Below are positions 26,112-35,296 of a stretch of DNA of 64,000 nt, one piece after another; positions within the stretch are counted from its first letter, which is position 1, and every line of letters starts with the position of its first letter. A program made the translations under genes and the position numbers. This DNA is from Anaerolineae bacterium (GTDB taxonomy: Bacteria > Chloroflexota > Anaerolineae > 4572-78 > J111): assembly GCA_022071955.1 (NCBI GenBank), contig JAJVIM010000022.1, positions 331,760 through 395,759 of the forward strand. The letters are read 5' to 3'. The notes under the pieces are model-generated. The model was not told the DNA's origin. It did no database searches and was given only the letters and a program-made list of their open reading frames with translations.

Positions 26112-26573
26112 ATGAACATTGAAGCAACGCTCACCCCGGATCAATATGTGCGTCTGTCCGTTCTGCACCATTTTCAACGCAAACAGTTTTACTTTTTTGC
26201 CCTGACGGCAGCTGTTGTCACGGCCTACGCCATCTTCAGCGGCGCTTACATTATGCTCGCCGTGGTCTGGCTGCCATTTGTGCTGTACGTGACGGTTGGG
26301 ATTTACGGCGCTTACAGAGAAAGCCGCGATACCGACAACCCGGTTTTCAAGCCCACCACCTACAAATTTTCCGATGGCGGTGTCGGCATTTCAAGCACGG
26401 CTCACAACAGTCAGTTAGCCTGGGAGCAATTTTCTGGTTGGAGCATGGTGGCGCAAATGTATGTGCTCAAACTGAAAAGCGGCCAGATTTTAGCCATCCC
26501 GCAAACTGCCGTAACTTCAACACAAGCGCCAAAACTACGAGCTTTGCTCAACGCCCACCTCAAAAACAAGTAA
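26112..26573 (+). CDS. YcxB-like membrane protein
   Basis: 153 residues. Two membrane helices (about 28-50 and 55-75) are followed by a C-terminal domain with YKFSDGGVGISSTAHNSQLAWEQFSGW and LKSGQILAIPQTAV. This strand pattern is that of the YcxB-like family, whose role is not known. The RBS is weak (GAGG 11 nt upstream). It is 19 bp ahead of the regulator and probably cotranscribed with it. It faces aceB across a 195-bp region. Confidence 0.75.
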   Translation: MNIEATLTPDQYVRLSVLHHFQRKQFYFFALTAAVVTAYAIFSGAYIMLAVVWLPFVLYVTVGIYGAYRESRDTDNPVFKPTTYKFSDGGVGISSTAHNSQLAWEQFSGWSMVAQMYVLKLKSGQILAIPQTAVTSTQAPKLRALLNAHLKNK

Positions 26574-26592
26574 CCTGCCCCGGAGAGCGTGA

Positions 26593-28086
26593 ATGAATAC
26601 AGATTTAGTCAACATTATTTTTGGGATGAAGGTTCGGCAGGCCCGGCTGGAGGCCAACCTGACCCTGTCTGAATTTGCCCAACGCTGTGAACTTTCACCC
26701 AGCTACATCACCGAAATTGAAAAAGGCCGCAAATACCCCAAAACCGATAAAATTCTCAAAATGGCCGAGGTGCTAGGCAAAAGCTACGACGAACTGGTGT
26801 CGATCAAGCTGGCGCCCTCGCTCAAGCATTTGGAAAACATGCTGTCGTCGCCGCTGCTGCAGCAGTTTCCGTTTGAAGCCTTTGATCTGGAAGCCGGCTC
26901 GCTGGTGAATCTGTTTACCCGCGCCCCGGCCAAAGCCAGCGCCCTGCTCCACACCATTTTAGAAATTGGCCGCCAGTACGATATGAAACAGGAGCATTTT
27001 TTGCGGGCGGCGCTGCGTAGTTACCAGGAAATCCACGAAAATTATTTTCAGGAGCTGGAAGACGCCGCGGTTCAGTTTGGCCGCCGGTACCAGCTCAACG
27101 CCGACACACCCCCGGACGAAAGCCGGCTGGAAGCGATCATCCGGCAGGATTTTGGCTACCAGCTCGACGCCAGCCGGCTGGTTTCAAACCAGGCGCTGGC
27201 CCACTATCGCTCGGTGTTTATTGGCGGGCGTACCCCCAAACTGCTGCTCAACTCTGATCTGCACGAAAACCAGATCAAGTTCATTTTGGCCCGCGAGCTG
27301 GGCTATCAATTTTTAGAATTAAAAGAACGGGCCAGTACCTCCGCACCCGATCAGGTTGACTCCTTTGAGCAGGTACTCAACGATTTCAAAGCATCGTACT
27401 TTGCCGGCGCGCTGCTGATTCCGCGGGCGCTCATTTTGGCCGATTTGCAGGAAATCTTCCACCTGAACACCTGGAGTCCCTACCGGCTGCTAAATTTGCT
27501 GCAAAAGTACGATGTAACGCCAGAAATGCTGCTGTACCGCTTTAGCGAGCTGATCCCCCAGTTTTTTGGTATTCGGATGCATTTTCACCGTTTTCACCGG
27601 ACCACCACCGGCTACGTGATGGTGAAACAGCTCAATATGAACCGGCTGATGCTGCCGAGCGGCATCGCCCTGCACGAACATCACTGCCGGCGCTGGCTGG
27701 CCATTCGGTTGCTGCGCGAGATAGAAGAAGCCGGCCCCGATAACTTTAGCGATACGCCGCTGGTAGACGCCCAGATTTCCGAATTTTTTGGCACAAAGGA
27801 CCGGTTTTTGTCGTTTGGGTTTGCCCGGCCGCTGTCTTTATCGCCAAATGTAGGCAGCAGTGTGGTGGTGGGGTTTCAGATTACGCCCGATCTGGGGCAG
27901 ACAATCCGCTTTATTGATGACCCGTCGATTCCGGCGGTGATCATTAACGAAACCTGCGAGCGCTGCCCGCTTACTTACGAGCAGTGCAAAGTGCGCGGCG
28001 CGGAACCGGTGAGCATCAACGCCGAGCGCCGCATGTCCGAGCGCAAAAACGCGCTGGCCCAATTAATGGCGGAGTTGAAAGAGTAG
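26593..28086 (+). CDS. XRE-family regulator with ImmA/IrrE-like and ScfR domains (RamB-like)
   Basis: 497 residues. An N-terminal helix-turn-helix (VRQARLEANLTLSEFAQRCELSPSYITEIEKG, 12-43) is followed by an IrrE-like helical section (about 200-300). The short-chain fatty acyl regulator domain (about 330-490) has a conserved cysteine cluster CERCPLTYEQC. This is the architecture of RamB, which regulates acetate and glyoxylate-bypass genes in Corynebacterium and Mycobacterium. Its place beside aceB and aceA supports the same role. The start follows GGAGAG. I did not find its binding site by alignment; the palindrome at 25972 is only a candidate. Confidence 0.82.
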   Translation: MNTDLVNIIFGMKVRQARLEANLTLSEFAQRCELSPSYITEIEKGRKYPKTDKILKMAEVLGKSYDELVSIKLAPSLKHLENMLSSPLLQQFPFEAFDLEAGSLVNLFTRAPAKASALLHTILEIGRQYDMKQEHFLRAALRSYQEIHENYFQELEDAAVQFGRRYQLNADTPPDESRLEAIIRQDFGYQLDASRLVSNQALAHYRSVFIGGRTPKLLLNSDLHENQIKFILARELGYQFLELKERASTSAPDQVDSFEQVLNDFKASYFAGALLIPRALILADLQEIFHLNTWSPYRLLNLLQKYDVTPEMLLYRFSELIPQFFGIRMHFHRFHRTTTGYVMVKQLNMNRLMLPSGIALHEHHCRRWLAIRLLREIEEAGPDNFSDTPLVDAQISEFFGTKDRFLSFGFARPLSLSPNVGSSVVVGFQITPDLGQTIRFIDDPSIPAVIINETCERCPLTYEQCKVRGAEPVSINAERRMSERKNALAQLMAELKE

Positions 28087-28746
28087 TTACTCCGGCAGTT
28101 CCAGCAGCCCCACCCGCACCGCGGCCAGCACGGCCTGAGCGCGATTGGGCTGATCGAGCTTGCTCAAAATGCGTTTGGCGTGGCTGCGAATGGTCTCTTC
28201 GCTCACGTAAAGTTGTTCGGCGATTTCGCGGTAGGTATGCGGCGTGGCCATCAGGCGCAGCACCTCTTCTTCGCGCGGAGTGAGCCGGGCCGGCGGCGCA
28301 GACGGCGTCTTTTCCCGGGCCGACATGCGCGTAAGCACCCGCCGGGCCAGCGAGGGGTGCAGGTAGGCTTCGCCCTGGGCCACCGTGCGAATGGCCTGCG
28401 CCAGTTCGTCCGGCTCAATATCTTTGATAACGTAGCCATCCACGCCGGTTGCCAGCAAATCCAGCAGCCGGTCATCCAGCTCGACTCCGCTTAAAACCAG
28501 CACTTTCACGGCCGGCATTTTGGCTTTCAACGCTTTGGCCGTCTCTGCGCCGTCCATTTCCGGCATGGCAAAATCCAGCAAAATCAGATCGGGCTGGAGC
28601 TGCTGGGCCATGCTGAGCGCAATTTTGCCGTTTTCCGCCTCGCCGACAATCTCAAAATCCGGCTCCAGCCGCAGCACCATAATCAAACCCCGGCGCACCA
28701 CAGCGTGATCATCAACAATCAAAATTCTAATGGGTTGAGTGGCCAT
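28087..28746 (-). CDS. NarL-family response regulator
   Basis: 219 residues. The receiver domain has ILIVDDHAVVRRG and the phospho-acceptor in LILLDFAMPEMDG. The C-terminal LuxR-type helix-turn-helix contains LTPREEEVLRLMATPHTYREIAEQLYVSEETIRSHAKRI. The ATG at 28746 is preferred to one two codons upstream because a GGGGG ribosome site lies 8 nt before it. Its start lies inside the last codons of the kinase gene that begins at 30490, so the kinase and regulator are coupled. It converges with the RamB-like gene, one base after its stop. Targets are unknown. Confidence 0.92.
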   Translation of the reverse strand: MATQPIRILIVDDHAVVRRGLIMVLRLEPDFEIVGEAENGKIALSMAQQLQPDLILLDFAMPEMDGAETAKALKAKMPAVKVLVLSGVELDDRLLDLLATGVDGYVIKDIEPDELAQAIRTVAQGEAYLHPSLARRVLTRMSAREKTPSAPPARLTPREEEVLRLMATPHTYREIAEQLYVSEETIRSHAKRILSKLDQPNRAQAVLAAVRVGLLELPE

Positions 28747-30490
28747 ATCCATTTCCCCCGTTGATTGGCACTCTAACCATCACCTGAGTGCCGTGGCCCT
28801 GCTGGCTCAAAATATCGCACGTGCCACCGAGCGCCTCAATCCGCTCTTTCATCCCTTTCAGGCCAAAATGCTCGCGGTCGCGCTCGCGGGCCAGCGCCGG
28901 CTTTGGGTCAAACCCCCGGCCTTTGTCGCGAACGCTCAAAAACACCTCGTCTGGCTCAACGTACAAGTACACCCGCGCCGAGTCGGTTTCGGCGTATTTG
29001 GCCGCGTTGGCCAGGCTTTCCTGGCACACGCGGTACAGGTTGCGGCGCAGCGCCGGCGACAGGCCGTCGAAATCGCCTTCAATATTGTATTCCACGTGAA
29101 AAACCTGCGCGGGGCAGCACTGCTTTACATACTTGTCCAAATCCAGTTTGAACTGCTCCTGGTTGAGCGACGTGGGCCACAAATCCAGCACCGACTGCCG
29201 CACCTGTTGCCGCACTTTGTCGGCCACGTTGCGCAGCTCAGCCAGTTCCTGTTTAACTACGTCAACGTGGCCCGGCAGCATTTTTATGCAGCCATCCAGC
29301 GAAAACACAATCCCAAACAGCGACTGCGCCACCGTGTCATGAATATCGCGGGCAATGCGGTTGCGCTCCTGCTCCACTGCCAGCCGGCGGGTGCGGTCGA
29401 TGGTGCCCAGCGCCACCGCGGCCTGGCTCACCAGCGAGGTCAGCACCGGCCAGTTTTCGTCACTGGCATCTACCTTGCCGGCCTGATCAACCGCCACCAG
29501 CAGCACCCCCACCGTCTGTTCCTGCCAGGTCATGGGCAAAATCAGCCAGTTGGCCAGCCCCAGCCAGTGGTTGATGGCCTCATTGTGTAACACCAGCGAT
29601 TCGTCGGCGTTGACCCACGTAACCTGCTGGTTGAGGGCGGCGCTGACCAGCGGGCCGGATTCGCCGTGGAAAAGCAGCGGCGGCGGCGCGGCGCCAAACG
29701 CCGGCTGCGACTGCCAGTTCTCCAGCCGCTGCAACTGCGGGTTAACCAGCGCCACCACCGCCCGCGGAAACTCAAATTCTTTGGTTACCGCTTTGATCAG
29801 TCGCTGCTGTACCGACTGGCTGTCGGGCGCGTGCAAAAACAGGGTCAGTTCATGGATGACTTCAAGCTGGCGATAGGTGGTGGCCAGCTCCTGATTCTGG
29901 CGGGTCAAATCGCGGTGGGCGGCAAAAAGCGACTGGTGCGCCTGTCGCAACTGGTTGAGAATTGACGATAGCGTGCCAAACAGCATCACCACCAGCCATG
30001 CCTGCACCAACTGGGTAAACAACTGCCCCAGATCGATGCCGATGGACGGATAAAACAGCCGGGCAGCCAGCAGGGTAAGCGGGTACAACACCGAAAACGA
30101 AGCCGTGGCCAGCAGCGCCCCCCGGCTGGAAAAAAACAGCGCCCCGGCCAGCAGCGGGCTGAGGGCGTACAGCGTGTACGGGCTACGCGAAGCGCCGCTA
30201 AACGTCAGCAAAATGGCCGTAATCAGCAGATCGACCGCCAAAAACGGCGCCGACTCAAACAATCGCAGGTTAAAGGGAACGTGCAGAACGGTAATAACCA
30301 GCGTAATCCCCAATGAAATAGCCAGCAGCAGCGATAACGAAATGCCGGGCACAAACACATCGGTAGTAACCAAAAACAACCACATTGCCAGTAACAGGCT
30401 GGCCCACCGATATATCAGTAAAAAAACATACAGGGAACGCTGGGGGGTAAAAAAGTTTAAATTGGCCAACAAGGGTGAGTAAGCAATCAT
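28727..30490 (-). CDS. membrane sensor histidine kinase with GAF domain (LiaS/NarX class)
   Basis: 587 residues. Six membrane helices (about 15-195) form an MASE-like integral sensor with little extracytoplasmic loop. A coiled coil then leads to a GAF domain (about 205-360), and the HisKA_3 helix has His384 in RIARDIHDTVAQSLFG. The HATPase_c region has CQESLANAAKYA and VRDKGRGFDPKP. Membrane-embedded sensors of this kind often respond to small hydrophobic molecules or membrane state, which cannot be decided here. It overlaps the response regulator gene. Confidence 0.9.
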   Translation of the reverse strand: MIAYSPLLANLNFFTPQRSLYVFLLIYRWASLLLAMWLFLVTTDVFVPGISLSLLLAISLGITLVITVLHVPFNLRLFESAPFLAVDLLITAILLTFSGASRSPYTLYALSPLLAGALFFSSRGALLATASFSVLYPLTLLAARLFYPSIGIDLGQLFTQLVQAWLVVMLFGTLSSILNQLRQAHQSLFAAHRDLTRQNQELATTYRQLEVIHELTLFLHAPDSQSVQQRLIKAVTKEFEFPRAVVALVNPQLQRLENWQSQPAFGAAPPPLLFHGESGPLVSAALNQQVTWVNADESLVLHNEAINHWLGLANWLILPMTWQEQTVGVLLVAVDQAGKVDASDENWPVLTSLVSQAAVALGTIDRTRRLAVEQERNRIARDIHDTVAQSLFGIVFSLDGCIKMLPGHVDVVKQELAELRNVADKVRQQVRQSVLDLWPTSLNQEQFKLDLDKYVKQCCPAQVFHVEYNIEGDFDGLSPALRRNLYRVCQESLANAAKYAETDSARVYLYVEPDEVFLSVRDKGRGFDPKPALARERDREHFGLKGMKERIEALGGTCDILSQQGHGTQVMVRVPINGGNGYGHSTH

Positions 30491-30901
30491 TGCATCCCAA
30501 AAATCGCAAAACAGAGCCGTGGTTTTGCTGCTTCAATCATAATCTAAACCGCTATTTCTGTAAAATTTTTGTAATACCGCCCCCGTATCCCCCGCAGGGG
30601 GGATAAAAATTTCACCCCTGCGGGTACATGGGTTTTGCCTAAAAGGGTGACGACTTTTGCCCGCCAATTTGGTACGATACGATTGCATTCAATAAATTGT
30701 TGGGCCGGGTAAACAGCCTCAAAGATGAGCCATCTCAGCGTTTTAATCCAAAATCAATTCAACCCCTGTCAAACCACCGGTTTGATGCTTGATTAAATGG
30801 CGATTGCCGGTTTATCTGTTTCTCTCTCCAGATAAACCGCTATCGCCACTTTTTTTGCCATCAACAATCATTGTCAAAAATTTAGTAAGGGAGCCAAATT
30901 T
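30491..30901. other. divergent intergenic region ahead of acetyl-CoA synthetase
   Basis: 411 bp without a gene. Noted here are a 10-bp inverted repeat CCCGCAGGGG (30591-30600) and CCCCTGCGGG (30615-30624), an AT-rich stretch near 30670-30700 that may include a promoter, the short stem CAAACC-acc-GGTTTG (30771-30785), and the long hairpin described separately. No tRNA or coding frame is seen. Confidence 0.6.
30799..30856 (+). terminator. terminator-like hairpin in the acsA leader (possible attenuator)
   Basis: GGCGATTGCCGGTTTATCT (30799-30817) pairs with AGATAAACCGCTATCGCC (30830-30847) with one mismatch and one bulge, followed by seven T at 30850-30856. The acsA ATG is only 46 bp beyond. A shorter stem upstream shares the CCGGTTT sequence and could pair with it instead. 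Confidence 0.6.
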
Positions 30902-32935
30902 ATGAGCCAAAAAGAACCCGCAGGTGTCAGCGAAGCCGCAATTGCCGTTCACTGGCAAGAGGAAGCCTATTATCATCCGTCCACCGAATTTATTGCCCAG
31001 GCCAATATGACCGACAAAAGCATTTACGAGCGCTTTAGCCTGGACAACTTTCCCGAATGCTGGAAAGAGTACGCCGATCTGCTGGACTGGGATCAGTACT
31101 GGCACACCACGCTGGATACCAGCACCGCGCCGGAATACAAATGGTTTGTCGGCGGCAAATTAAATGCCAGCTACAACTGCGTTGACCGGCATCTGGGCGA
31201 GCATAAAAACAAAGCCGCCCTCATTTACGTGCCGGAGCCGGAAGACGAGCCGCATCTGGCCATCACCTACCAGGAATTGTACGTTCGGGTTAACGAAATG
31301 GCCGCCCTGCTGCACGATTTTGCCGGCGTAAAAGCCGGCGACCGCGTAACCATCCACATGCCAATGGTGCCGGAACTGCCGGTAACTATGCTGGCCTGCG
31401 CCCGGCTGGGGGCCATCCACTCGGTGGTGTTTGGCGGCTTCAGCGGCAAAGCCTGCGGCGAGCGCATTTCGGACTCCGGCAGCAAAGTGCTGGTTACAAT
31501 GGATGCCTACTACCGCAGCGGCCGGCTGCTGGAACACAAATCCAAGGCCGATGAGGCGGTAAAAGTTGCCGCAAACGAAGGCGTAACCGCCGAAAAAGTG
31601 CTGATCTGGCAGCGCTACCCTGGCAAATATTCGTCTGATACGCCGCCGGTAGAAGGCCGCGATTTTATTGTGAACGATGTCATCAAACAATACCACGGCC
31701 AGCGCGTTGAACCGGTTTCCGTGCCCGCCGAAGCCCCGCTCTTTTTAATGTATACCAGCGGCACCACCGGCCGCCCCAAAGGCGTGCAGCACGGCACCGG
31801 CGGCTACCTGGCCTACACCACCGCCACCTCAAAATTTGTGCAGGATATTCACCCCAACGATGTCTACTGGTGCATGGCCGACATCGGCTGGATTACCGGC
31901 CACTCCTACATTGTGTACGGGCCGCTGGCGCTGGCCGCCACCAGCGTTATTTTTGAAGGCGTGCCCACCTACCCCGACGCCGGCCGCCCGTGGCGCATTG
32001 CCGAGCAGCTCGATGTGAACATTTTCCACACCGCGCCCACCACCGTGCGTATGCTGCGCAAGGCCGGCCCTGATGAACCGGCCAAGTACAACTATCACTT
32101 TAAACATATGACCACCGTGGGCGAACCCATCGAGCCGGAAGTGTGGAAATGGTACTACCACGTTGTTGGCAAAGGCGAAGCGGCCATTGTAGATACCTAC
32201 TGGCAAACCGAAACCGGCGGCTTTGTTTTTACCACCATGCCCGCCCTGCAGGGAATGAAGCCCGGCAGCGCCGGCCCGGCGATGGTTGGCATCCACCCGG
32301 TAATTTATGATGAAGACGGCAACGAAATTGCTGCCGGCTCCGGCATTGCCGGCAACCTGTGCATTCGCAACCCGTGGCCGGGCATGCTCCAAACCATTTG
32401 GGGCGACAGCCAGCGTTTTGTTTCTACCTACTTTGCCAAGTACAACAAAAACCCCAACAGCACCGACTGGCGCGACTGGCCCTACTTCCCCGGCGACGCC
32501 GCCGTGCAGGCCGCCGACGGCTACTTCCGCATTTTGGGCCGGGTTGATGACGTGATCAACGTGGCCGGCCACCGGCTCGGCACCAAAGAGATCGAGTCGG
32601 CCTGCCTGCTGGTGAAAGAAGTGGCCGAGGCAGCGGTGGTGCCGGTTAACGACGAAGTAAAAGGCAAAGTACCGGATATTTACGTGTCGCTCAAACCCGG
32701 CTACGACGCCAGCGACAGCATCAAAAAAGCGGTGATGCAAGCCATTGACGACAACATTGGCAAAATTGCCCGCCCGGCGCACGTGTACATTGTCTCTGAT
32801 ATGCCCAAAACCCGCTCCGGCAAAATTATGCGGCGGGTGCTATCGGCCATTTCCAACGGCACGGATGTGGGCGATGTGACCACGCTGGCCAACCCGCAGG
32901 TGGTTGACGAAGTTCGCGGGCTGGTGCAGGGCTAA
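30902..32935 (+). CDS. acsA: acetyl-CoA synthetase
   Basis: 677 residues. It forms acetyl-CoA from acetate, ATP and CoA through acetyl-AMP. The AMP-binding core has LMYTSGTTGRPKGVQH and the WQTETGG motif, and DDVINVAGHRLGT precedes the C-terminal domain. PKTRSGKIMRR contains the lysine that is acetylated for control in this family. The N-terminal ACAS_N extension is present. AAGGGAG precedes the ATG. It is followed by symporter genes with acetate-uptake-like composition, so import and activation are physically linked. The leader holds a terminator-like hairpin. Confidence 0.96.
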   Translation: MSQKEPAGVSEAAIAVHWQEEAYYHPSTEFIAQANMTDKSIYERFSLDNFPECWKEYADLLDWDQYWHTTLDTSTAPEYKWFVGGKLNASYNCVDRHLGEHKNKAALIYVPEPEDEPHLAITYQELYVRVNEMAALLHDFAGVKAGDRVTIHMPMVPELPVTMLACARLGAIHSVVFGGFSGKACGERISDSGSKVLVTMDAYYRSGRLLEHKSKADEAVKVAANEGVTAEKVLIWQRYPGKYSSDTPPVEGRDFIVNDVIKQYHGQRVEPVSVPAEAPLFLMYTSGTTGRPKGVQHGTGGYLAYTTATSKFVQDIHPNDVYWCMADIGWITGHSYIVYGPLALAATSVIFEGVPTYPDAGRPWRIAEQLDVNIFHTAPTTVRMLRKAGPDEPAKYNYHFKHMTTVGEPIEPEVWKWYYHVVGKGEAAIVDTYWQTETGGFVFTTMPALQGMKPGSAGPAMVGIHPVIYDEDGNEIAAGSGIAGNLCIRNPWPGMLQTIWGDSQRFVSTYFAKYNKNPNSTDWRDWPYFPGDAAVQAADGYFRILGRVDDVINVAGHRLGTKEIESACLLVKEVAEAAVVPVNDEVKGKVPDIYVSLKPGYDASDSIKKAVMQAIDDNIGKIARPAHVYIVSDMPKTRSGKIMRRVLSAISNGTDVGDVTTLANPQVVDEVRGLVQG

Positions 32936-32947
32936 TCCGTTAAACCC

Positions 32948-32971
32948 GGCGGCGTTCGCATGAGCGCCGCC
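32948..32971 (+). terminator. hairpin after acsA
   Basis: GGCGGCG (32948-32954) pairs with CGCCGCC (32965-32971) around TTCGCATGAG. No clear T run follows (ACCCCCTAAATTTATTTT), so ending is weak or partial. The symporter pair lies 128 bp on. Confidence 0.5.
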
Positions 32972-33098
32972 ACCCCCTAAATTTATTTTGAGGACCGCCT
33001 ATGGATTGATAGATTGTTGCAGTGCTGGCGAGTCAGATTTATTTCAAACAGGCAATTCAAAATGATCAAAACTCCAAGAAAAGGGGAGGGAAGAAACA

Positions 33099-33374
33099 GT
33101 GAGTGATCAAGATCAAACTTTAAAACCGGAACAGGCCCAGGCTTACTGGAAGGCAAATGTCCGGCTTATCACCATTCTGCTGGTTATATGGGCGCTGGTT
33201 TCGTACGGCGGGGGAATTTTGTTTGCCCCGGTGCTGAACAACCTGTACTTCGGTAGCCTGCCGATGGGCTTTTGGTTTGCCCAGCAAGGTTCAATGTACA
33301 TATTTATCATTTTGATTTTTGTGTACGCCTATTTGATGGACAAAACCGACAAAGAATTTGGTGTGGAGGAATAG
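33099..33374 (+). CDS. DUF4212 small subunit of a sodium:solute symporter
   Basis: 91 residues with a GTG start preceded by GGGGAGGGA. It has two membrane helices (about 26-48 and 65-83), with the family's N-terminal YWKANVRLITILLVIWALVSYG and GFWFAQQGSMYIFIILIF stretches. DUF4212 proteins sit next to VC_2705-type symporters and are thought to be a small partner subunit. It lies 9 bp before the symporter gene and behind acsA. The substrate is probably acetate or a related short acid. Confidence 0.9.
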   Translation: MSDQDQTLKPEQAQAYWKANVRLITILLVIWALVSYGGGILFAPVLNNLYFGSLPMGFWFAQQGSMYIFIILIFVYAYLMDKTDKEFGVEE

Positions 33375-33383
33375 AGGCAACCC

Positions 33384-35066
33384 ATGAGCGTTGAAGTTTG
33401 GACCTACATTATTGTTGGCGTAACCTTTGCGGGGTACATCTGGATTGGGTATCAAAACCGGGTCCGGGATACCAAAGGTTTCTACGTAGCCGGCCAGGGC
33501 GTGCCCGCTATTGCTAACGGCGCGGCCACCGCCGCCGACTGGATGTCGGCTGCCTCCTTTATTTCGATGGCCGGTCTTATTTCGGCGATGGGTTACGATG
33601 GCACCATCTACCTGATGGGCTGGACCGGCGGTTACGTGTTGCTCACCCTGCTGCTGGCTCCCTATCTGCGCAAGTTTGGCAAGTACACCGTTCCAGACTT
33701 TGTGGGCGACCGCTACTACTCGCAAACAGCCCGCACCGTGGCCGCTATCGCCGCCATTTTTGTCTCGTTCACCTATGTTGCCGGCCAAATGCGCGGCGTT
33801 GGCATTGTGTTTAGTCGTTTTTTGGGGTTATCGATTACCGGGGGGGTAATTGTAGGGATGGTCATTGTGGCCTTCTTTGCGGTGCTTGGCGGGATGAAGG
33901 GCATTACCTGGACTCAGGTAGCTCAGTACAGCGTGCTGATCGTCGCCTATCTGGTGCCGGCTATCGCCCTGTCGGTGGTGCTCACCGGCAATCCTATCCC
34001 GCAGTTAGCCTTTACCTTTAGCGATGTGGTGCCCAAGCTGCATACTCTGCAAACCGATCTGGGCCTTGGCTCTTACCTGTACTCCAACCGGGCTACAATT
34101 GACGTATTTGCCATTACCCTGGCGTTGATGGCCGGCACGGCCGGGCTGCCGCACGTGATTGTGCGCTTTTACACCGTACCCAACGTGCGCGCCGCGCGTT
34201 TCTCCGGGGGTTGGGCGTTGCTGTTCATCGGTTTGCTGTACACCACCGCCCCTTCGCTGGCCGTGTTTGCCAAGTACAACCTGATCAGCACCTTTGAAAA
34301 CCAGCCGCTGGCCGAAGTTCGCAATTTGAGCTGGGTGCAATCGTGGGAAAAAACCGGGCTGCTGGCCTTTGACGACAAAAACGGCGACGGTATTCTGACG
34401 ATGACCAAAGGCGATGCCAACGAAGTAAAAATCGACAACGACATCATTGTGCTGTCCACGCCCGAAGTGGCCGGGTTGGCCGGCCCGGTGATCGCGCTGG
34501 TTGCGGCCGGTGGTCTGGCGGCGGCGCTATCGACCGCATCTGGCTTGCTGCTGGTCATCTCCAGCTCGCTCTCGCACGATATTTACTACCGGGTACTCAA
34601 ACCCGGCGCGCCAGAAAGCGAACGCCTGATTGTGGGCCGCTCGGTGATTTTGGGCGCTATTTTAATTGCCGGTTACTTTGGGATCAATCCCCCCGGCTTT
34701 GTGGCGGAGGTGGTGGCTTTTGCCTTTGGCCTTGCCTGTGCCAGCTTCTTCCCCATTATCATTCTGGGTATTTTTGACAAGCGCACCAACAGCCAGGGCG
34801 CTATCGCCGGGATGATTGTGGGGTTAACCTTCACCGCAGTGATGATTTTGATGATGCGCTCGGTGCAACTGCTGGGCACCGCCGAACCCATTCTGCCGTC
34901 ATTTATAGGCATTACAGCGCAGGGTATCGGCACGGTCGGGATGATCCTCAACTTTGTGATCACCTTTGCCGTATCGCGCATGACCGAAGCGCCGCCGCAG
35001 GATATTCAAGATATGGTTGAGTCTGTGCGCATCCCCAGGGGCGCCGGGGCGGCCATTGTTAAATAG
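33384..35066 (+). CDS. sodium:solute symporter, VC_2705/acetate-permease type
   Basis: 560 residues with about 13 membrane helices of the LeuT-fold sodium symporters. The family regions ATAADWMSAASFISMAG and FYTVPNVRAARFSGGW are present. A soluble insert (about 322-360) contains DDKNGDGILTM, a DxNxDG loop like an EF-hand-type calcium site. The 3' half has SGLLLVISSSLSHDIYYR, which lies in the sodium-binding region. With acsA upstream it probably imports acetate. It ends in a hairpin at 35092. Confidence 0.92.
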   Translation: MSVEVWTYIIVGVTFAGYIWIGYQNRVRDTKGFYVAGQGVPAIANGAATAADWMSAASFISMAGLISAMGYDGTIYLMGWTGGYVLLTLLLAPYLRKFGKYTVPDFVGDRYYSQTARTVAAIAAIFVSFTYVAGQMRGVGIVFSRFLGLSITGGVIVGMVIVAFFAVLGGMKGITWTQVAQYSVLIVAYLVPAIALSVVLTGNPIPQLAFTFSDVVPKLHTLQTDLGLGSYLYSNRATIDVFAITLALMAGTAGLPHVIVRFYTVPNVRAARFSGGWALLFIGLLYTTAPSLAVFAKYNLISTFENQPLAEVRNLSWVQSWEKTGLLAFDDKNGDGILTMTKGDANEVKIDNDIIVLSTPEVAGLAGPVIALVAAGGLAAALSTASGLLLVISSSLSHDIYYRVLKPGAPESERLIVGRSVILGAILIAGYFGINPPGFVAEVVAFAFGLACASFFPIIILGIFDKRTNSQGAIAGMIVGLTFTAVMILMMRSVQLLGTAEPILPSFIGITAQGIGTVGMILNFVITFAVSRMTEAPPQDIQDMVESVRIPRGAGAAIVK

Positions 35067-35091
35067 GCCGGGATTGAGACGCTAAATACAA

Positions 35092-35115
35092 AAAGGGGTG
35101 CATCAGCACCCCTTT
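35092..35115 (+). terminator. hairpin after the symporter gene
   Basis: AAAGGGGTG (35092-35100) and CACCCCTTT (35107-35115) enclose CATCAG. The A and T flanks make it terminator-like in both directions. A second, weaker GC-rich stretch follows to 35220 before the double adenylate kinase gene. No gene is present at 35067-35296. Confidence 0.65.
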
Positions 35116-35296
35116 CACCTTTAGAGGCTGGCCAATATTTTGGGCAGGCCGGGGGGAATGGGGCACACCTCCACCCCCCCGCTTCTCCCAAAATTCCAGA
35201 CACGCTCTCGCCTTTAATTGACATTCAATGAATAATAAATACCATTACAGTCAAACTTTTGTAACCTAATTATTCCGCTTCAAAGAGGAACGCATT

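Noticed and set aside
31829..32782. A 317-codon open frame opposite acsA
   Set aside because: acsA has full family motifs on the other strand. The antisense product has no motif and no RBS.
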